This document shows, one piece after another, positions 52,794 to 61,654 of a stretch of 64,000 nucleotides of DNA. This DNA is from JAGRKR01 sp041397725 (lineage in GTDB: Bacteria; Pseudomonadota; Alphaproteobacteria; Rhizobiales; Hyphomicrobiaceae). The translations under genes and the position numbers were made by a program. Position 1 is the stretch's first letter. Each line of letters opens with the position of its first letter. The DNA is taken from NCBI GenBank assembly GCA_041397725.1, contig JAWKVZ010000005.1, positions 62,001-126,000 of the forward strand, written 5' to 3'. Below the pieces are notes generated by a model. The model searched no databases, was not told the DNA's origin, and worked only from the letters and a program-made list of their open reading frames with translations.

Positions 52794-53663
52794 ATGTCGC
52801 GTACTCGTGTCTATGCGTACATGATGGCAGTCGCGGCCGTCCTGGCTCCTTTGCCGGTCGGCGGCGCATGGCGTGCCAGTGCGGGCGACGCTCCCGCCAG
52901 GCTACCCGCCGCGGTCCATGCGCTCTATAAGGTGGAATTCGGCGGCTTTTCCGTCGGAACCTTCGAATTCACGGCCAATATCGCAGCTGGCACCTATCGT
53001 CTCTCGGGTGACGCCAAGTTGAGCGCGCTCGCGGGCCTCTTCCAGTGGGAAGGCGTCACGCGCAGCGTCGGCCATGTCGGCGCCAGGGACCCGAGCCCTT
53101 CGGGCTATGCCTTCGAATACCGCAGCGGCAGCACCGGCGGCTCGATCCGCATGGGCTTCAAGAAGAGCGCTGTCACCAGCGTTACGGCTCTGCCCGTGAA
53201 ATCGGAGCCCGCCCCCGCCGTGGCCCTGAAGCCGCAGCACCTCAAGGGTGTGCTCGATCCGCTCAGCGCCGTGATGGCCCTGACCCGCCTGCCGGCCGGT
53301 GGCGATGCCGTCAATCCCTGCAATCGCCGGCTGTCGATTTTCGATGGCAAGCAGCGGTTCGACCTCGTTCTGTCCTATCGCCGTCAGACGGCCGTGCCCG
53401 AGACGACGCCGAGTGGACATTCCGCCCTCGCCTTCGTGTGTGCCGTCCGCTACGTGCCGATCGCCGGTCATCCCGACGACTCGGGAACGCGGTACATGCA
53501 GAGGAACACCGGGATCGAGGTCACCTTGCGCCCCATTCCGAGCGCGGGCGTCGCCATTCCCTATCGCATCGCGATTCCGACCGTCGCCGGCTCCGCAGTG
53601 CTGACGACGGAGCGCGTGCAACTCGTGATGCCCGGCCAGCAGCAGATCGCCTTCATCCACTAG
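52794..53663 (+). CDS. DUF3108 periplasmic protein
   Basis: 289 aa. A signal peptide (YMMAVAAVLAPLPVGGAWRASA) is followed by ALYKVEFGGFSVGTFEFTANIAAGTYRLSGDAKLSALAGLF, the opening strands of the DUF3108 family, and then by PSGYAFEYRSGSTGGSIRMGF. The fold is a beta-rich, lipocalin-like sheet; the function is unknown and probably envelope-related. GAGG is 9 bp before the ATG, and a GTG directly before it is possible. Conserved beside rpmB and the helicase gene. Confidence 0.88.
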   Translation: MSRTRVYAYMMAVAAVLAPLPVGGAWRASAGDAPARLPAAVHALYKVEFGGFSVGTFEFTANIAAGTYRLSGDAKLSALAGLFQWEGVTRSVGHVGARDPSPSGYAFEYRSGSTGGSIRMGFKKSAVTSVTALPVKSEPAPAVALKPQHLKGVLDPLSAVMALTRLPAGGDAVNPCNRRLSIFDGKQRFDLVLSYRRQTAVPETTPSGHSALAFVCAVRYVPIAGHPDDSGTRYMQRNTGIEVTLRPIPSAGVAIPYRIAIPTVAGSAVLTTERVQLVMPGQQQIAFIH

Positions 53664-54025
53664 GACCCACTCTAGGCTCCGGCGGCAGTGCTTCGCGCTG
53701 CCGTCTCGAACCTCCGGCACGCTACCCCGCTGAATTCTGCGCATGATTTGCGAGCGCGATGGCTCGCAAGTGCGCGTTGCGCGACATGGTCCGACATGGG
53801 GGCGCCCTCATGTGCGGGCCATTCTGCTTTCACGGTCGGCAGCGCATGGCGCGTGTCGCGCGCAGCCCCGGCAACCGCGGCGATTGCTCCGCCAAGCGCC
53901 ATGTGCATAACTCGGCCTGCGCGCGAACCCCGGGCGTATTGGCCGCTTCGGCTTGCCAAGTCATCTTGATATTGACATGACCGTCTGCAATCCCTTTCGC
54001 CGGGATGTCCATGGAGTTCCGCAGC
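53664..54025. other. Spacer with a strong inverted repeat
   Basis: 362 bp between the DUF3108 gene and the helicase gene. A perfect 8-bp stem TTGCGAGC/GCTCGCAA with a 6-nt loop lies at 53748-53769, and a smaller TGCGCG/GCGCGA follows. They may terminate the upstream transcript or belong to a structured leader. No reliable small gene is seen. Confidence 0.4.
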
Positions 54026-57000
54026 ATGAGCATGGAGAACGCGCTGCCGCGCACGTCGGAGTCTTTGCGCGCGCGCAACGTCATTGCAGTTCTCGGCCCG
54101 ACCAACACCGGCAAGACGCACCTCGCGATCGAGCGCATGCTCGGTCATGAGACGGGTATGATCGGTTTGCCGCTCAGGCTGTTGGCGCGTGAGGTTTACG
54201 ACAAGATCGCCGCGCGCGTCGGCGCGGAGAACGTCGCGCTCATCACGGGCGAGGAGAAGATCAAGCCGGAGCGGCCGCGCTATTACGTCTCCACGGTCGA
54301 GGCGATGCCGCGCGAGGTCGATGTCGATTTCCTGGCGATCGACGAGGTGCAACTCGCCGCCGATCCCGAGCGCGGGCACGTCTTCACCGATCGCCTGCTG
54401 CATGTGCGCGGCAAGCAGGAGACCCTCCTGCTCGGGGCGCAGACGATGCGCGATGCCATATCCGAGCTTCTGCCGGGCACCAATTTCATTTCCCGTCCGC
54501 GGCTCTCCAAGCTGACCTATGCCGGACAGAAGAAGATCACCCGCCTGCCGCATCGAACGGCCGTGGTAGCGTTCTCGGCAAACGAGGTCTATTCCGTCGC
54601 CGAGCTCATCCGCCGTCAGCGGGGCGGCGCCGCGGTCGTGCTTGGGGCATTGTCACCGCGCACGCGCAACGCCCAGGTGGCGCTCTATCAGTCCGGCGAG
54701 GTCGATTTCCTCGTCGCTACCGACGCCATCGGTATGGGCCTCAACCTGGATGTCGATCACGTGGCGTTCGCGGGCGTGCGCAAATTCGACGGAGCCGTGC
54801 ATCGCCAGCTGACCCCGGCAGAGCTCGGCCAGATCGCAGGGCGCGCCGGACGTCACATGAATGACGGCACATTCGGCGTGACCGGAAATGTCGAGCCGTT
54901 CGCGAACGATCTGATCGAACGGCTGGAGCAGCACACCTTCGATACGGTGAAGCTGCTGCAATGGCGCTCGCGCAATCTGGATTTCGGCAGCCTCGATCGG
55001 CTCAAGGACAGCTTGCGCCAGATCCCTGCCGAGCAGCGCCTGACGCGGGCCCGCATGGCCGACGACCTGGCGGCGCTCGAGAACGTCTGCCGCGATCCCG
55101 ATGTCGTCGCCATGGCCAAGAGCCCGGCGGCCGTGGCGCACCTGTGGGACGTCTGTCAGGTTCCCGACTATCGCCGCATCTCCAGCCAGAACCATGCCGA
55201 GCTGGTGGCGCAGCTCTTCAAGTTCCTGACGAGCAGCGACGAGCGCATTCCCGAGGACTGGTTCGCCAAGCAGGTGGCCTTCGCCGACCGGACGGATGGC
55301 GATATCGATACGCTCGCCAATCGCATCGCTCACATCCGGACCTGGACGTTCGTTTCCAATCGCGCCGAATGGCTGGCCCACAGCGAGCATTGGCAGGGCC
55401 GCACACGCGAAATCGAGGACAAGCTTTCCGATGCACTCCACGAGCAGCTCACCCAGCGTTTTGTCGATCGTCGTACGAGTGCATTGATGCGCGGCCTGAG
55501 AGACAAAGACGAGCTGTTCGCCGAGATTGCGGATGATGGCTCGGTGATGGTCGAGAAGCATTTCGTCGGCCGCCTGCGCGGCTTCGAGTTCTCGCCGGAC
55601 GCCAACGCCGAGGGCATCCATGGCAAGGCGGCGCGCAACGCCGCCGCGCACGTGCTCACCAAGGAGCTGGCGATGCGCGCGCGCCGGGTCGCCTCCGCCA
55701 AGAGCGACGCCTTCAAGCTGACGCGCCAGGGCCGCGTGCTCTGGCGGGACGAGGAGATCGCCAGGGTCGACGGCACGGAAAACGTGCTGCGGCCGACCGT
55801 CACCCTGATCGCCGACGAGCATCTGTCCGCGCCCGATCGCGAGCGGGTGCAGGCGCGGCTTGCCACATGGCTGACGGAGATCGTCGACGAGCGCCTGAAG
55901 GTTCTCGTCGATCTTGCCACGGCCGAGGACATCGCCGGACTGGGACGCGGCATCGCCTTCCGGCTGGTCGAGAGCCTCGGCTGTGTTCGCCGCGACGGCG
56001 TCGCCGAGGAGATCCGCTCGCTCGACCAGGCCGCGCGCGCCCAGTTGCGCAAATACGGTGTCCGTTTCGGGGCCTTCAACATCTACCTGCCGCCCCTGCT
56101 GAAGCCGGCGGCAGCCGAGCTTCTGGTGCTGCTGTGGCTGCTCAAGGCACGCCAGCAGGGGACGATCCCGGCTGATGCCTCTCCCGAGCCGCCGCGTGCC
56201 GGGTTGACCTCGGTGGCAGCGGCGCCTGACGTCTCCGAGGAATTCTATCGTGCGGCCGGGTTCCATCTTTGCGGCCCCCGCGCGGTGCGCATCGACATGC
56301 TGGAGCGGCTTGCCGACCTCATCAGGCCGTTGCTCGCCTGGCGGCCGGACGAGTCCAATCCCGTGCCGCCGCCAAAAGGCGCGTCCGGCGATGGCGGGTT
56401 CACCGTCGTGCCCGAGATGATGTCGATTCTCGGCTGCTCCGCGGAGGAGCTTGGGCATGTGCTCAAGGCTCTCGGGTTCCGTCTCGATCGCCGTCCGGTG
56501 AAGGTTGCGCCGGCAGACGCCAGCGCCGCGGTCGGGCAGGCGCCCGCAGTCGCGGATGCGCCGAGTGAAGGCGCCGTGACCGCGGCCGAGGCTGCTGAGC
56601 CCCCGGCAGAGGGCGCCGCAGGTCAACCGGATGCAGCCGCCGCCGCAGTGGCAGCAGTAGCTGCCGCCGCAGCAGCCGCCGCCGACGCTGGCGCGGCGTC
56701 GGTCGCAGCACCGGAGACGCCGGCCGCGCCTGCAGCGGCCGAGGAGCCCGCAGTTGCGGAGCCTGCTTTCGAGGAAATCTGGCGGCCGCGCCGGCGCCGG
56801 TCGGGCGACCGGCCGCGCGACTTCAAACGGCAGGGCGCGGGGCAGGAGGGACGACGCGGCGATCGTCCTCGCGAAGGTGGCGAGCCCCGACAGGCCGAAG
56901 GATCGGCAAAGCGGCCGGCGGCGGGCAAGGAGAGCGGCGACCGCCGCGAGTCGGGCCGAGGGCGCCAGGATCGCGACGAGCGCCGACGCGAGGGCCGCCA

Positions 57001-57187
57001 TGGTGGCAAGCCGGGCGGCAAGCCCGGTCGCGGCCGTCCCGAGCGCCAGCCGGATATGGGCGTCCGGTCCGCCGGCCCGTCGCGCAAGGACAAGGGGGCG
57101 GTGGACCCCGATTCACCCTTCGCCGCGCTGAGCAAGCTCAAGAAGGAGCTCGAGGAGCGCGCGCAGAGCGGGTCATCCTCCGGCTGA
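54026..57187 (+). CDS. SUV3/mitochondrial-type superfamily 2 RNA helicase
   Basis: About 1053 aa. Helicase motif I is GPTNTGKT near 24-31, motif II DEVQ near 105-108 and motif VI QIAGRAGRH near 269-277, the SUV3 pattern; SUV3 unwinds structured RNA with a degradosome in mitochondria. A helical middle part follows, then a Lys/Arg-containing segment with VTLIADEHLSAPDRERVQARL. From about 820 onward the tail is first Ala/Pro/Glu-rich, then strongly Arg/Gly/Asp-rich (RRSGDRPRDFKRQG), as in RNA-binding tails. Start: GGAG is 9 bp before 54026; ATGs at 54005, 54011 and 54032 are also in frame. Role in RNA turnover inferred. Confidence 0.92.
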   Translation: MSMENALPRTSESLRARNVIAVLGPTNTGKTHLAIERMLGHETGMIGLPLRLLAREVYDKIAARVGAENVALITGEEKIKPERPRYYVSTVEAMPREVDVDFLAIDEVQLAADPERGHVFTDRLLHVRGKQETLLLGAQTMRDAISELLPGTNFISRPRLSKLTYAGQKKITRLPHRTAVVAFSANEVYSVAELIRRQRGGAAVVLGALSPRTRNAQVALYQSGEVDFLVATDAIGMGLNLDVDHVAFAGVRKFDGAVHRQLTPAELGQIAGRAGRHMNDGTFGVTGNVEPFANDLIERLEQHTFDTVKLLQWRSRNLDFGSLDRLKDSLRQIPAEQRLTRARMADDLAALENVCRDPDVVAMAKSPAAVAHLWDVCQVPDYRRISSQNHAELVAQLFKFLTSSDERIPEDWFAKQVAFADRTDGDIDTLANRIAHIRTWTFVSNRAEWLAHSEHWQGRTREIEDKLSDALHEQLTQRFVDRRTSALMRGLRDKDELFAEIADDGSVMVEKHFVGRLRGFEFSPDANAEGIHGKAARNAAAHVLTKELAMRARRVASAKSDAFKLTRQGRVLWRDEEIARVDGTENVLRPTVTLIADEHLSAPDRERVQARLATWLTEIVDERLKVLVDLATAEDIAGLGRGIAFRLVESLGCVRRDGVAEEIRSLDQAARAQLRKYGVRFGAFNIYLPPLLKPAAAELLVLLWLLKARQQGTIPADASPEPPRAGLTSVAAAPDVSEEFYRAAGFHLCGPRAVRIDMLERLADLIRPLLAWRPDESNPVPPPKGASGDGGFTVVPEMMSILGCSAEELGHVLKALGFRLDRRPVKVAPADASAAVGQAPAVADAPSEGAVTAAEAAEPPAEGAAGQPDAAAAAVAAVAAAAAAAADAGAASVAAPETPAAPAAAEEPAVAEPAFEEIWRPRRRRSGDRPRDFKRQGAGQEGRRGDRPREGGEPRQAEGSAKRPAAGKESGDRRESGRGRQDRDERRREGRHGGKPGGKPGRGRPERQPDMGVRSAGPSRKDKGAVDPDSPFAALSKLKKELEERAQSGSSSG

Positions 57188-57197
57188 CGGCTGTGCC

Positions 57198-57587
57198 ATG
57201 GGCGACGACGCTTCGCAGCGGTTGGACAAGTGGATCTGGTACGCGCGTCTGGTGAAATCGCGCACCTTGGCGGCCCGCCTTGTCACCGAGGGCAAGGTCC
57301 GGCGCAACAAGGAGCGCGCGAGCCGCGCCAGCGCCTCGGTCATCCCCGGTGACGTGCTGACGATCGTGCTCGGCCCGAAGGTGCGCATCCTGCGCATCGT
57401 GGCGCCGGGCACGCGCCGCGGGCCAGCCAGCGAGGCGCGTCTGCTGTACGAGGACTTGACGCCGCCAGAGCCTGCCAAGGTCGAGCAGGCGGCAACGCCG
57501 CCGCGGGAACATGGCGAGCGAGAGCACGGCAGCGGACGCCCAACGAAACGCGAGCGCCGAGAGACCGACCGGCTGAAGGGGCGCTGA
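57198..57587 (+). CDS. S4-domain RNA-binding protein (HslR-like)
   Basis: 129 aa. The S4 fold is near the N-terminus: QRLDKWIWYARLVKSRTLAARLVTEGKVRRNKERA, followed by VIPGDVLTIVLGPKVRILRI. The basic tail (GRPTKRERRETDRLKGR) supports RNA binding. Relatives act in rescue of stalled 50S subunits after heat shock (Hsp15) or as general ribosome factors. It begins 10 bp after the helicase stop, so both probably act on RNA and are expressed together. Confidence 0.93.
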   Translation: MGDDASQRLDKWIWYARLVKSRTLAARLVTEGKVRRNKERASRASASVIPGDVLTIVLGPKVRILRIVAPGTRRGPASEARLLYEDLTPPEPAKVEQAATPPREHGEREHGSGRPTKRERRETDRLKGR

Positions 57588-57953
57588 CGGCAGCCGCTTC
57601 GCGCATCGGCTCGCCCGCCCGCCGAGCCCGGCAGGGCCGCGCGAGCTACTCCGAGCCGTGAACCTCCCTGCATCGGCTCCGTCCAGGGCCCCGTTTCCCG
57701 TCTCGACGCCGTGCAGAAGCCGTTGTCAGTGGCGGCGCTTTGGTCTAGAGCAGGGCGCGCAAGTCACGGGTGGAATGGCGAATGCGGTCCGGGCTGCCGA
57801 CAGGCCAGCGCCGCTAGCGGTATTCCCGGGGCGATCGTCGCGTCGATCGGGGCGCGCGATGCGGCCGCACGGTCGTTCTGTGCTTGCGACAACCTGCCTA
57901 CCTGTAGGCTCCCAGATTTCCCATCATATGACGTGAGGTGGGCGGAGACAGCA
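57588..57953. other. Spacer upstream of fdxA
   Basis: 366 bp without a convincing gene. GGCTCG/CGAGCC (57608-57628) may terminate the helicase/S4 transcript. The rest presumably holds the fdxA promoter; no clear -35/-10 pair is seen. Confidence 0.4.
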
Positions 57954-58292
57954 ATGACCTATGTCGTCATGGATTCCTGCATCCGGTGCAAGTTCACCGA
58001 CTGCGTCGAGGTGTGCCCGGTCGATTGCTTCTACGAGGGCGAGAACATGCTCGTCATCCATCCGGACGAGTGCATCGATTGCGGGGTTTGCGAGCCGGAG
58101 TGCCCGGTCGAGGCCATCAAGCCCGATACCGAGCCGGGTCTTGAGAAGTGGATCGAGCTGAATCGAGATTTTTCGGAGAAGTGGCCAAATATTACGGCCA
58201 AGAAGGCTGCCCCTCCGGACGCTGATAATTATCGGGATGAGAAGGGTAAGCTCGAGAAATACTTTTCGGAGAAGCCGGGTGAGGGGGATTGA
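57954..58292 (+). CDS. fdxA: 7Fe ferredoxin FdxA
   Basis: 112-aa electron carrier with one 3Fe-4S and one 4Fe-4S cluster. Cysteines are at 9, 12, 17, 21, 25, 40, 43, 46 and 50 (CIRCKFTDCVEVCP and CIDCGVCEPECP), with the acidic C-terminal extension of the FdxA family (WIELNRDFSEKWPNITAKK). GGAG lies 6 bp before the ATG. It precedes carD, a gene order conserved in alphaproteobacteria. Confidence 0.96.
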   Translation: MTYVVMDSCIRCKFTDCVEVCPVDCFYEGENMLVIHPDECIDCGVCEPECPVEAIKPDTEPGLEKWIELNRDFSEKWPNITAKKAAPPDADNYRDEKGKLEKYFSEKPGEGD

Positions 58293-58318
58293 TCGATCAC
58301 CCGTCGTGCCTATGTTTT
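58276..58318 (+). terminator. Possible fdxA terminator
   Basis: CGGGTGA (58276-58282) pairs perfectly with TCACCCG (58297-58303); the fdxA stop codon is in the loop. A short TGTTTT follows at 58313-58318, somewhat too far for a classical terminator. Confidence 0.35.
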
Positions 58319-58857
58319 AAGCTGTATGTTTCCAGTGTGTGCCGAACCTGCGTAGCGCGGCGTCGGCCTTTGTTCTGCGTCTGCTCGCGCGGCCACGATG
58401 GCAACCTAAGAGCGCAAATTAAGGCGTGGCAAGCTTTGTGCACGCTGGGCCGTTAGTGGCCCTTCAATCGACGTGAAGATTGTGTTATAAAGGCTACGTC
58501 GAAGCAATTGCTGTAGACAAAGCAGGAACAAAAGTCGCGGGGTTCGAGTCCTGATGCCGTTTTGCATCACTTGGCTTGGATGACCGTGACAACGCTTGGC
58601 ATGCCCCATCTCCCTGACCCGCTGAGCGCCGCAGCAATTCGGTTCGACAAGCCTGATCATGAACGGGTCGATACTGGACGACGAAATTCGATACGTCGAA
58701 ACGTTCATGCGCCCTGGAAGGCGTCCCGGACCATCGGTCCGAAACTCTTCGCACGGCGCGAAGCCGATCCTGCCTCGGTTGGGATCGGTCACGATGTCCG
58801 CGCCCGGGACCTGATCCCCACCCGGCCGCATTGGCACCTTGAGTGAGAAGCGAGTCC
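58293..58857. other. 565-bp spacer between fdxA and carD
   Basis: Long for this window and less GC-rich. Hairpins are GGGCC/GGCCC (58447-58462) and GATGC/GCATC (58554-58569). A TTCAAT/TATAAA pair with 17-bp spacing at about 58463-58491 could be a weak promoter pointing to carD. It contains a T-arm-like string but no foldable tRNA. A small RNA is possible. Confidence 0.4.
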
Positions 58858-59991
58858 ATGCCCCAGAAGAAGCGTACGGCTGCAGTGACCAAGGCTGGAA
58901 GCAAGACGGCAGGAAAAAAGGTCGAAAAAAAGACATCCTCCGCGAAGAGCGCGGCGAAGCCCGTAGCTCGGCCCGCCCGAAGCAGCAAGGCTGCTGCGGC
59001 ACCGGCCCCTCGTAAGCCGTCGGTCAAGGCCAAGTCCGCAGCGGGTGCTGCTGCGAAGAAGGCCACGAGCAAGCAGAGGCAGACGGTTGTCCTGAAGGCG
59101 AAAGCCAGGGTCAAGCCGGCCCCTGTCAATGCGACCGAAGCGAAGAAGCCGAAGCAGGTCGTGCGGCCGAAGCAGGGGACTCAACCCAAAGAGATGACGC
59201 AGAGCAAGTCACCGGCGGGCAAGAACGGCGCGGGCGCGAGCGTGCGCGACGTCGTCGCGAAGCCGGGCAAGCGAGTTGCTGCCGCCGTCAAGCCGGCATT
59301 CCACGGGCAGGTCGTCGCCGGTGGCGGGCAGTCGCCGTCCATTCGTGCACTCGAGAAGCTTGCCAACGCCATGCCCCCGCAGTCCGTCGCCGAAAAGGCC
59401 GCTGCGGCGCGTCATGCTGCCATTGCCAAGAAGCCTGTCAGCCAGCGTCACGGCTTCCGCACCAACGAGTACGTCGTCTATCCGGCGCACGGCGTCGGCC
59501 GCATTGTCGGCATCGAGGAGCAGGAGATCGGCGGCATGTCGCTCGAGCTGTTCGTCATCACGTTCGACAAGGACAAGATGACCTTGCGCGTGCCTACCGG
59601 CAAGCTCGACAGCGTGCGCATGCGCAAGCTCTCCGATGACGACATCGTCAAGAAGGCCATGGAGACGCTCAAGGGCCGCGCGCGCATCAAGCGCACGATG
59701 TGGAGCCGGCGGGCGCAGGAATACGAGGCGAAGATCAACTCGGGCGACCTCGTGTCGATCGCCGAGGTGGTGCGCGACCTCTATCGCTCCGAGAGCCAGC
59801 CCGAGCAGTCCTACTCCGAGCGTCAGCTCTACGAGGCTGCACTCGATCGTATGGCGCGCGAGATCGCAGCCGTCGAAAAGCTCGACGAGCGCGGCGCCGT
59901 GCAGCGTATCACGGAGCTGCTGGCTCGCAGTGCGCGCGGCCGTCGTGCCACTGCCGACGAGAGCAGCAGTGACGAGGTCAAAGCCGCCTGA
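58858..59991 (+). CDS. CarD-family transcription regulator with long basic N-terminal extension
   Basis: 377 aa. From about residue 199 the normal CarD/CdnL protein is seen: an RNA polymerase-interacting Tudor-like domain (HGFRTNEYVVYPAHGVGRIVGIEEQEIGGM, FVITFDKDKMTLRVPTGK) and the helical DNA-binding part (IAEVVRDLYRS, YSERQLYEAALDRMAREI). CarD stabilises open promoter complexes. The first about 198 residues are almost all Lys, Ala, Pro, Ser and Gln, like a histone H1 tail, and more than double the usual length of about 170 aa. An in-frame GTG at 58843 adds five residues. The ribosome binding site is weak. Confidence 0.93.
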   Translation: MPQKKRTAAVTKAGSKTAGKKVEKKTSSAKSAAKPVARPARSSKAAAAPAPRKPSVKAKSAAGAAAKKATSKQRQTVVLKAKARVKPAPVNATEAKKPKQVVRPKQGTQPKEMTQSKSPAGKNGAGASVRDVVAKPGKRVAAAVKPAFHGQVVAGGGQSPSIRALEKLANAMPPQSVAEKAAAARHAAIAKKPVSQRHGFRTNEYVVYPAHGVGRIVGIEEQEIGGMSLELFVITFDKDKMTLRVPTGKLDSVRMRKLSDDDIVKKAMETLKGRARIKRTMWSRRAQEYEAKINSGDLVSIAEVVRDLYRSESQPEQSYSERQLYEAALDRMAREIAAVEKLDERGAVQRITELLARSARGRRATADESSSDEVKAA

Positions 59992-60010
59992 ACTGGGCCG
60001 CCTGAACTGG
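59983..60010 (+). repeat. 14-bp tandem duplication at the carD stop
   Basis: GCCGCCTGAACTGG occurs twice back to back. The first copy contains the carD stop codon; the second repeats it just downstream. Confidence 0.8.
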
Positions 60011-60013
60011 CCG

Positions 60014-60079
60014 GCGGCGACGTCGCCGCTGCCAAGAGCTACAAATCCCCGGCGCCCGGATCGGATCGATCCGGGCGTC
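60014..60079. terminator. Palindrome and long hairpin between carD and the nuclease gene
   Basis: A 16-bp perfect palindrome (60014-60029) is followed by a 13-bp stem with one G-T pair and a GAT loop (60051-60079), which overlaps the last codons of the convergent nuclease gene. Placed after the carD stop, it is the strongest terminator-like structure in the window, although the T-tract is short. Confidence 0.5.
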
Positions 60080-61049
60080 GGCGTTTCCGGAGGCGCTCGT
60101 CGGGCTCCGGACGCCGCGGCGGGAAGGTCGCGTCCGTATCCTCGACAACCTCCAGCTCCTCCGCCTGGGAGATCTCGATCAAAGGGCCGTTGCGCTGGAT
60201 CAGCCAGCCTCGGACGCGCACGACGCGACCTTGCAGACGCGTGAGGTCGATGCCAGCGGCCGCAAGCGTGCGCCGCACCCCCGCCCGGATCGTAATCGTG
60301 AAATCGCTTCGCCAGTCGCGTCCGAAGTTCAGGTAGGTCTGGCCCTTGCCGTGGCTGACGCGCTGCACCCGTCCCTCCACGAGCTGGAATGTGTGGCGGT
60401 AGCGTCTCAGCTCGCCCGTACGCCATGCCGGCCGCACAGCATAGGCCGCATTGGCCCAGAGCCCTAGCTTCTGCGCACGCGCCGCGGCCTCCAGGCGGAT
60501 CAGAGGCGCGAGGCATCCGGCATGATCCGCCAAGGCATAGGCGCGCGCCAGGCCGCGTGCGACCAGGGCGCCTTGCAGCCAGACCCGTTCGCCGTTCGAG
60601 ATCGCGACGACCTGCGCAGGCAGGCGGCCGTAACGGTCGCTGCGGCTGCCGCTGTGGAACAGCTCGACCGTCCGGCCGAGGGCGAGGTCGCCGAGAAGAC
60701 GGCGGGCCAGGGATGCGGGAAGCTGGGGAGGGGGAAGACCGTCGGTCTCGGGCCTGGCGGGCGAGCCCGGCACCGCTGCCATGTCCTCGGTGAGCGCGCC
60801 GATCAGGCGGACTTCCGTCCGGTCGTCGAGGAGGAGCGTCGCGGCATCGACGACACGCACGACGCCCTTGCGTGCCCCCCGCTCGAGCCGGCAGTCGGCC
60901 GGCAGATCAGGTCCTGCCGCCATGCCGGGGAGCGATAGCGCCACTGCCAGCGATGCCCCGGTGAGAGCCACGCAGAGTGCACGACGACAGGCGGCCGGCG
61001 CCACGGGACGCGTCGAACGGGGATTGCTGGTCTGGTCGTCGCGCCGCAC
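60039..61049 (-). CDS. Thermonuclease (SNase)-like secreted protein
   Basis: 336 aa. An N-terminal signal segment (ALCVALTGASLAVALSLPGMAAG) precedes a staphylococcal-nuclease-like OB fold: GVVRVVDAATLLLDDRTEVRLIGALT, SDRYGRLPAQVV and VWLQGALVARGLARAYA, where the Arg of YGR is a family residue. The classical catalytic Asp/Glu pair is less clear, so activity is uncertain. The C-terminal about 100 residues form an extra OB-like domain (QVEGRVQ... VRGWLIQRNGPLIEI) and a basic tail. Likely periplasmic. Confidence 0.75.
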   Translation of the reverse strand: MRRDDQTSNPRSTRPVAPAACRRALCVALTGASLAVALSLPGMAAGPDLPADCRLERGARKGVVRVVDAATLLLDDRTEVRLIGALTEDMAAVPGSPARPETDGLPPPQLPASLARRLLGDLALGRTVELFHSGSRSDRYGRLPAQVVAISNGERVWLQGALVARGLARAYALADHAGCLAPLIRLEAAARAQKLGLWANAAYAVRPAWRTGELRRYRHTFQLVEGRVQRVSHGKGQTYLNFGRDWRSDFTITIRAGVRRTLAAAGIDLTRLQGRVVRVRGWLIQRNGPLIEISQAEELEVVEDTDATFPPRRPEPDERLRKRRRPDRSDPGAGDL

Positions 61050-61162
61050 GCTTTCGCCTCGCCTCGGTCAGCCGAGACGGAAAGCCTATCCGGCTGCTCG
61101 CGGCGAGGAAAGCGGCGAGACGGGCGCGCGGCCGCGTCCCGCCACCTCTCTTTCGGTCCTGC

Positions 61163-61654
61163 TCAGTGCGAGCCCCGCTGCAGCACCTGGCTGCTGCCGG
61201 AAGCCGCCGTGGCGAACTTGTCGAGCGCGCCGGCCATCGTCTTGAACACCTGATCCTTGCCCTTGACGCCATAGCGCTTCATGAGCGCATCCGCACTCGT
61301 GTAGGCGAGCCAGACCTTGCCGTTGGCATCCTGCCAGGCGAGCATCTTCATCGGCAGGTCGAGGCCGATCATGGGCGCGGTCTGCATCAGCGGCGTGCCC
61401 AGCTTGGGATTGCCGAACACGAGCACCTCGGCAGGCTTCAACTCCATGCCGACGGACTTGGCGCCAGCGCTGTGATCGATGCGGGCGGCGACCTTCACGC
61501 CCTTGGAGGCGAGCTCCTTGGCCAGCCGGTCGATCGTCTCCTTCACGGAATACTTGCTTTCGCGGATGACGAGCTCGCCGTCAGCCGCATTGGCCGTGAC
61601 GCTCAGCGCGGGAGCCGCGAGGATGAGGCCGAGAAGCAAGAAGAGTGCACGCAT
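61163..61654 (-). CDS. DUF302 periplasmic protein
   Basis: 163 aa. The signal peptide (LFLLLGLILAAPALSVTANA) is followed by the DUF302 pattern: SVKETIDRLAKELASKGVKVAARIDHSAGAKSVGMELKPAEVLVFGNPKLGTPLMQTAPMIGLDLPMKML. The ATG giving MRALF is 8 bp after AAGGA and is preferred over another two codons upstream. The biological role of the family is unknown. Confidence 0.88.
   Translation of the reverse strand: MRALFLLLGLILAAPALSVTANAADGELVIRESKYSVKETIDRLAKELASKGVKVAARIDHSAGAKSVGMELKPAEVLVFGNPKLGTPLMQTAPMIGLDLPMKMLAWQDANGKVWLAYTSADALMKRYGVKGKDQVFKTMAGALDKFATAASGSSQVLQRGSH

Noticed and set aside
54653..57001. Open frame of 782 codons on the minus strand
   Set aside because: It is antisense to the SUV3-type helicase gene, whose helicase motifs are intact.
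58535..58558. tRNA-like T-arm GGTTCGAGTCC
   Set aside because: Only three of five T-stem pairs form and no acceptor, D or anticodon arm can be built around it.
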